Assembly: GCF_016919245.1 (NCBI RefSeq)
Contig: NZ_JAFEJA010000001.1
Coordinates: 6,525,953 to 6,589,952 of the forward strand
Source of the DNA: Streptomyces zhihengii
GTDB lineage: Bacteria; Actinomycetota; Actinomycetes; Streptomycetales; Streptomycetaceae
Direction of reading: 5' to 3'
Length of the DNA: 64,000 nt
Both the position numbers and the translations under genes were made by a program. The notes beneath the pieces are model-generated. The model did no database searches, was not told the DNA's origin, and saw only the letters and a program-made list of their open reading frames with translations. This document shows positions 60,644-64,000 of this stretch, piece by piece (positions within the stretch are counted from its first letter, which is position 1; each line of letters opens with the position of its first letter).

Positions 60644-61241
60644 GCAGGCTCTTGGGCCGCGGAGCGAGGATGTGCTGCCGGCGACCGCGACGGCCGCCGT
60701 CAAGGTGGTCATCGTGGGCGGCTTCGGCGTCGGCAAGACGACCCTGGTCGGCTCGGTGAGCGAGATCAGGCCCCTGACGACCGAGGAGACGATGACCCAG
60801 GCCGGGGTCGGCGTCGACGACACGGCGGGCGTGGAGCGCAAGACCTCGACGACCGTCGCGATGGACTTCGGACGCATCAGCATCAACGAGGAGCTGGTGC
60901 TCTACCTGTTCGGCACCCCGGGCCAGGAGCGCTTCTGGTTCCTGTGGCGCGGCCTGTTCGAGGGCGCGCTGGGCGCCGTCGTGCTGGTCGACACCCGCCG
61001 GCTGGAGGTCAGTTTCGACGTGATCGGCCGACTGGAGGAGCGGGGGGTGCCCTTCGTGGTGGCCGTCAACTCCTTCCCGGAGGCGCCCGCCTACCCGGTG
61101 GACGAGCTGCGGGGGGCGCTCGACCTGCCGGCGAACGTGCCGATCGTGCTGTGCGACGCGCGTTCGCGGGCGTCCAGCCGGGACGTGCTGATGGCGCTGA
61201 TGCGGTATCTCCAGACGCTGGCGAGCGCCCACCAGGGCTGA
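60624..61241 (+). CDS. cvnD: Conservon small GTPase (CvnD)
   Basis: 205 residues. P-loop GGFGVGKTTLVG, switch region TTEETMTQAG, G3 GTPGQERFWFLW and a VAVNSFP base-recognition region. It is an ATP/GTP-binding MglA-like switch. Last gene of the coupled set; a strong hairpin follows at 61253. Confidence 0.95.
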   Translation: MDFESSEQALGPRSEDVLPATATAAVKVVIVGGFGVGKTTLVGSVSEIRPLTTEETMTQAGVGVDDTAGVERKTSTTVAMDFGRISINEELVLYLFGTPGQERFWFLWRGLFEGALGAVVLVDTRRLEVSFDVIGRLEERGVPFVVAVNSFPEAPAYPVDELRGALDLPANVPIVLCDARSRASSRDVLMALMRYLQTLASAHQG

Positions 61242-61252
61242 AGCTCACCACA

Positions 61253-61315
61253 GCGGGCGGCATGGCCGGAATCCCTTGGTGCTCCAGGCAAGGATTCCGG
61301 CCAATTGCCGCCCGC
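61253..61315. terminator. Long hairpin after cvnD
   Basis: GCGGGCGGCA and GGCCGGAATCC pair with GGATTCCGGCC and TGCCGCCCGC around a loop. The stem is long and lies 12 bp after cvnD, so it can separate cvnD from the terpene synthase gene or attenuate read-through. Confidence 0.65.
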
Positions 61316-61345
61316 TTCGTGCTGTTCTGCCGGGGGATCGTCCTA

Positions 61346-61374
61346 TTGGATCGGCCAAGATGGCTGAGTACGAT
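61346..61374 (+). promoter_or_regulatory. Candidate promoter of the terpene synthase-P450 pair
   Basis: TTGGAT (61346) and TACGAT (61369) are separated by exactly 17 bp, after the cvnD hairpin and about 87 bp before the likely start of the terpene synthase. Confidence 0.5.
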
Positions 61375-61460
61375 GCGCAATAGTTGATCACTCTGTGGTG
61401 CACGTTGCGCATGTGACAACGCTGTTGACGCGACGCACCCGCATCGAGAGGCAGGCCGCC

Positions 61461-62570
61461 GTGACCCCCGAGACGGGCCCCACCATCCCGCCGATCTTCA
61501 CGCCCATACCGCCGGCCATCCACCCACGGCACGCGGACATCGATGTCCAGACCGCGGCGTGGGCGGAGACCTTCCGCATCGGCTCGGACGGGCTGCGCGC
61601 CAAGCTCGTGGTCCAGGACATCGGCACCTTCTCGGCGCGGATCCTGCCCGAGGGGCGCGAGGAGGTCGTCTCCCTCCTCGCCGACTTCGTGCTGTGGCTG
61701 TTCGGCGTCGACGACGGCCACTGCGAGGAGGGCGAACTGGGGCACCGGCCCGGCGACCTGGCGGGGCTGCTGCACCGCCTGATCCGCGTGGCGCAGAACC
61801 CCGAGGCGCCGATGATGACGGAGGACCCGCTCGCCGCCGGACTGCGCGACCTGCGTCTGCGCGTCGACCGCTACGGCACCGCCGGGCAGACCGCCCGCTG
61901 GATCGACGCCCTGCGCGAGTACTTCTTCTCCGTGGTCTGGGAGGCCGCCCACCGCCGCGCGGGCACCGTGCCCGACCTCAACGACTACACCCTGATGCGG
62001 CTGTACGACGGGGCGACCTCGGTGGTGCTGCCGATGCTGGAGATGGGCCACGGCTACGAGCTCCAGCCGCACGAGCGCGACCGCACCGCGGTGCGCGCCG
62101 CCGCCGAGATGGCCTCGTTCATCATCACCTGGGACAACGACATCTTCTCCCACCACAAGGAGCGCCGGTCCTCCGGCTACTACCTCAACGCCCTGCGCGT
62201 GCTGGAGGAGGAGGGCCTGTCCCCGAAGAAGGCGCTGCGGACCGCGATCGCCCAGCGCGACCGGGTGATGTGCCTCTACGTACGGCTGGCGGAGCAGCTC
62301 TCCCGCGAGGGCAGCCCGCAGTTGCGCCGGTACCTCGCGAGCCTGTCCAGCTTCATCCGCGGCGCCCAGGACTGGGGCATCACCTCGGTGCGCTACACCA
62401 CGCCGGACGACCCGGCGAACCTGCCGCCGGTCTTCAGCGACGCCCCGACCGACGGCCGTCACGAGCCCCTCGGGATACCGGCGGTCGACTGGTGGTGGGA
62501 CCTGGTGCCCGCGCCCGACGCCGATCCGGCCGCCTGCGCCGCCCCCGCCGCGGCACGTGCCGCCCTGTAA
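61461..62570 (+). CDS. Class I terpene synthase
   Basis: 369 residues from GTG 61461 (in-frame GTG 61395 possible). The metal motifs are FGVDDGHCEE (aspartate-rich) and NDIFSHHKE (NSE triad), with a C-terminal WGITSVRYT replacing the usual RY pair. It cyclises a prenyl diphosphate, probably a C15 substrate, inferred from size and neighbours. A P450 gene follows at 31 bp, suggesting that the terpene is oxidised. In some conservons a terpene cyclase is associated; its product here is unknown. Confidence 0.9.
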   Translation: MTPETGPTIPPIFTPIPPAIHPRHADIDVQTAAWAETFRIGSDGLRAKLVVQDIGTFSARILPEGREEVVSLLADFVLWLFGVDDGHCEEGELGHRPGDLAGLLHRLIRVAQNPEAPMMTEDPLAAGLRDLRLRVDRYGTAGQTARWIDALREYFFSVVWEAAHRRAGTVPDLNDYTLMRLYDGATSVVLPMLEMGHGYELQPHERDRTAVRAAAEMASFIITWDNDIFSHHKERRSSGYYLNALRVLEEEGLSPKKALRTAIAQRDRVMCLYVRLAEQLSREGSPQLRRYLASLSSFIRGAQDWGITSVRYTTPDDPANLPPVFSDAPTDGRHEPLGIPAVDWWWDLVPAPDADPAACAAPAAARAAL

Positions 62571-62600
62571 CCCCTCCACCCCAGCGGAAAGGATTCTCCC

Positions 62601-63962
62601 GTGACCCTCGCCGGAACTCCCGCGGCCGACCTGCGATCGGTGCCCGTGGCACCGGGAGGCATCCCCCTCCTCGGCCACGCGCTCAGCCTCTGGCGCGAGC
62701 CCCTCGGCTTCCTGAGGTCGCTGCGCGACTCCGGCGACCTGGTGCGCGTCAACCTGGGCACGCTGCCGATGTACGTCGCCACCTCGGCCGAGCTCGTCCA
62801 CGAGGTGACGGTGCGCCAGGCGCGCAGCTTCGAGAAGGGCCGCTTCTTCGACCGGCTGCGCCCGCTCGCGGGCAACGGCCTCGCGAACTCCGACGGGGAG
62901 GTGCACCGCAGGCACCGGCGGCTGATCCAGCCGATGTTCCACCCGCAGCGCATCGCCCAGTACACCGGGGCGATGAGCGACAACGCCCGGGCGCTGGCGG
63001 ACTCCTGGACACCGGGGCAGACCGTCGAACTGGAGGCGGTGATGGCCCAGTACTCCATCGAGACCCTCGCCACCACGCTGTTCTCCACCGACCTGGGCCG
63101 GCCCGCGGTGGTGGCGGTCCGCGAGAACCTGCCGGTCGTCCTGAAGAACCTGCTGATGCGGGCGGCCTCGCCGCGGTTCCTCGACCGCTTCCCGATCCGG
63201 GCCAACCGCGACTTCGACGCGGCGGCCACGACCCTGCGCAAGGTCATCGACGAGGTCGTCGCCGAGACCCGCCGCTCGGGGTCCGGCGGGCAGGGCGACC
63301 TGCTGTCGGTCCTGCTGGAGGCCAGGGACGGCGAGACCGGCGACGCCCTCTCCGACGTCGAGGTCAGGGACGAGCTGAGCACCATCCTCTTCGCCGGCGC
63401 CGAGACCACGGCCGCGACCCTGTCCTGGACGTTCCACGAGCTCGCCGGGAGCCCCGAGGTCGAGGCGGCGCTGGTCGCCGAGATCAAGGACGTCGTGGGC
63501 GACCGCCCCGTCTCCGTCGAGGACGTGCCCCGTCTGGAGGGCGTGCGCCGGGTCCTCGACGAGGTGATCCGGCTGCACGGCGTCACCATGCTGATGCGCC
63601 GCACCACCGCGGAGGTGGAACTCGGCGGCTATCGGCTGCCCCCCGGCACCGAGGTGGGCTTCAGCCTCTACGCCCTGCACCGCGACCCCGGGGTGTACGC
63701 GGACGCCGACCGCTTCGACCCGGACCGCTGGCTGCCCGAGCGGCGCGGGGAGATCGCGCGCACCGCCTACGTCCCGTTCGGCGCGGGCAACCGCAAGTGC
63801 ATCGGTGACGCGTTCGTGTACACCGAGGCGACGATCGCGCTGGCCACGATCCTGTCCCGCTGGTCGCTGCGCCCGGCCCCCGGCCACGTCCCGAAGGAGG
63901 TCGCCTCGGCGGTGGCCCACGCGGACCTGATGCCGATGGTGGTGACCCCCAGGGACGCCTGA
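62601..63962 (+). CDS. Cytochrome P450
   Basis: 453 residues from GTG 62601. I-helix AGAETTAATL, ExxR in DEVIRLHGVTMLMRR, and the heme-binding FGAGNRKCIG with the Cys ligand. It resembles terpene-oxidising P450s. Downstream of the terpene synthase by 30 bp, probably co-transcribed, and equivalent in position to the conservon-associated P450 (RarE/CvnE). It needs ferredoxin partners encoded elsewhere. Confidence 0.94.
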   Translation: MTLAGTPAADLRSVPVAPGGIPLLGHALSLWREPLGFLRSLRDSGDLVRVNLGTLPMYVATSAELVHEVTVRQARSFEKGRFFDRLRPLAGNGLANSDGEVHRRHRRLIQPMFHPQRIAQYTGAMSDNARALADSWTPGQTVELEAVMAQYSIETLATTLFSTDLGRPAVVAVRENLPVVLKNLLMRAASPRFLDRFPIRANRDFDAAATTLRKVIDEVVAETRRSGSGGQGDLLSVLLEARDGETGDALSDVEVRDELSTILFAGAETTAATLSWTFHELAGSPEVEAALVAEIKDVVGDRPVSVEDVPRLEGVRRVLDEVIRLHGVTMLMRRTTAEVELGGYRLPPGTEVGFSLYALHRDPGVYADADRFDPDRWLPERRGEIARTAYVPFGAGNRKCIGDAFVYTEATIALATILSRWSLRPAPGHVPKEVASAVAHADLMPMVVTPRDA

Positions 63963-64000
63963 CCCCCGCCGCGCGGGGCCCGGCGCCGTGGGGCCCGGCG

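Overview
The window looks like the chromosome of a Streptomyces. Base composition is very G+C-rich, almost every codon ends in G or C, and GTG starts and 4-bp start/stop overlaps are common. Several genes are hallmarks of the genus: two chaplins, a four-gene conservon (sensor-like ATPase, roadblock protein, DUF742 protein, GTPase) followed by a terpene synthase and a P450, a mycothiol-linked formaldehyde dehydrogenase, a DUF397 gene and many TetR regulators. The chaplin pair and the conservon-P450 resemble the chpC/chpH and rar/cvn9 region of S. coelicolor; that comparison is from memory, not from a search.

Layout. 0-6 kb: the N-terminal part of a PAS-GAF SpoIIE-type phosphatase, a HEAT protein with a MerR-HEAT fusion regulator, an aldehyde/alcohol dehydrogenase pair, and the decayed remains of an XRE/ATP-binding/DUF397 module. 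6.6-13.2 kb: the most unusual part, two divergent arms that look like a RiPP (ribosomally made, modified peptide) locus. The left arm has a 21-residue peptide, two different MNIO/DUF692-like enzymes, a partner-like protein and a MATE exporter. The right arm has an 8-Cys peptide, a PatA-like subtilisin, a small CxxC protein and a stand-alone PatG C-terminal-like domain. I do not recognise this combination as a described pathway.

13-35 kb: acyl-CoA and stress metabolism. Three TetR regulators each appear to own a pair of matching palindromes in this window: 3024 with 15825, 17475 with 18878, and 25934 with 34101. The last pair joins a reductase/acyl-CoA ligase operon to a kinase/acyl-CoA dehydrogenase operon, which together resemble a 4-hydroxyacid (levulinate-type) degradation route. 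Between them lie an EamA transporter with its wHTH gene, SoxR, an Rnl5 RNA ligase, an erythromycin-esterase-like protein, a NamZ muramidase and a secreted FG-GAP protein.

35-47 kb: a His-rich metal-binding protein, two DUF202 membrane proteins, an ASCH-NUDIX fusion, gluconate uptake and kinase genes with a GntR regulator, an amino-acid permease, the mycothiol formaldehyde dehydrogenase with an MBL hydrolase, an RluA-type pseudouridine synthase, a secreted pectate lyase and tRNA-Leu(GAG).

47-64 kb: an M20 peptidase, chaplins, a degenerate RecD-like protein behind an aldo/keto reductase, an F420-type oxidoreductase, a ferritin-like protein, CorA, and the conservon with terpene synthase and P450. 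Short tandem repeats and strong hairpins fill many intergenic gaps. All functional calls come from reading the sequence; no database was searched.
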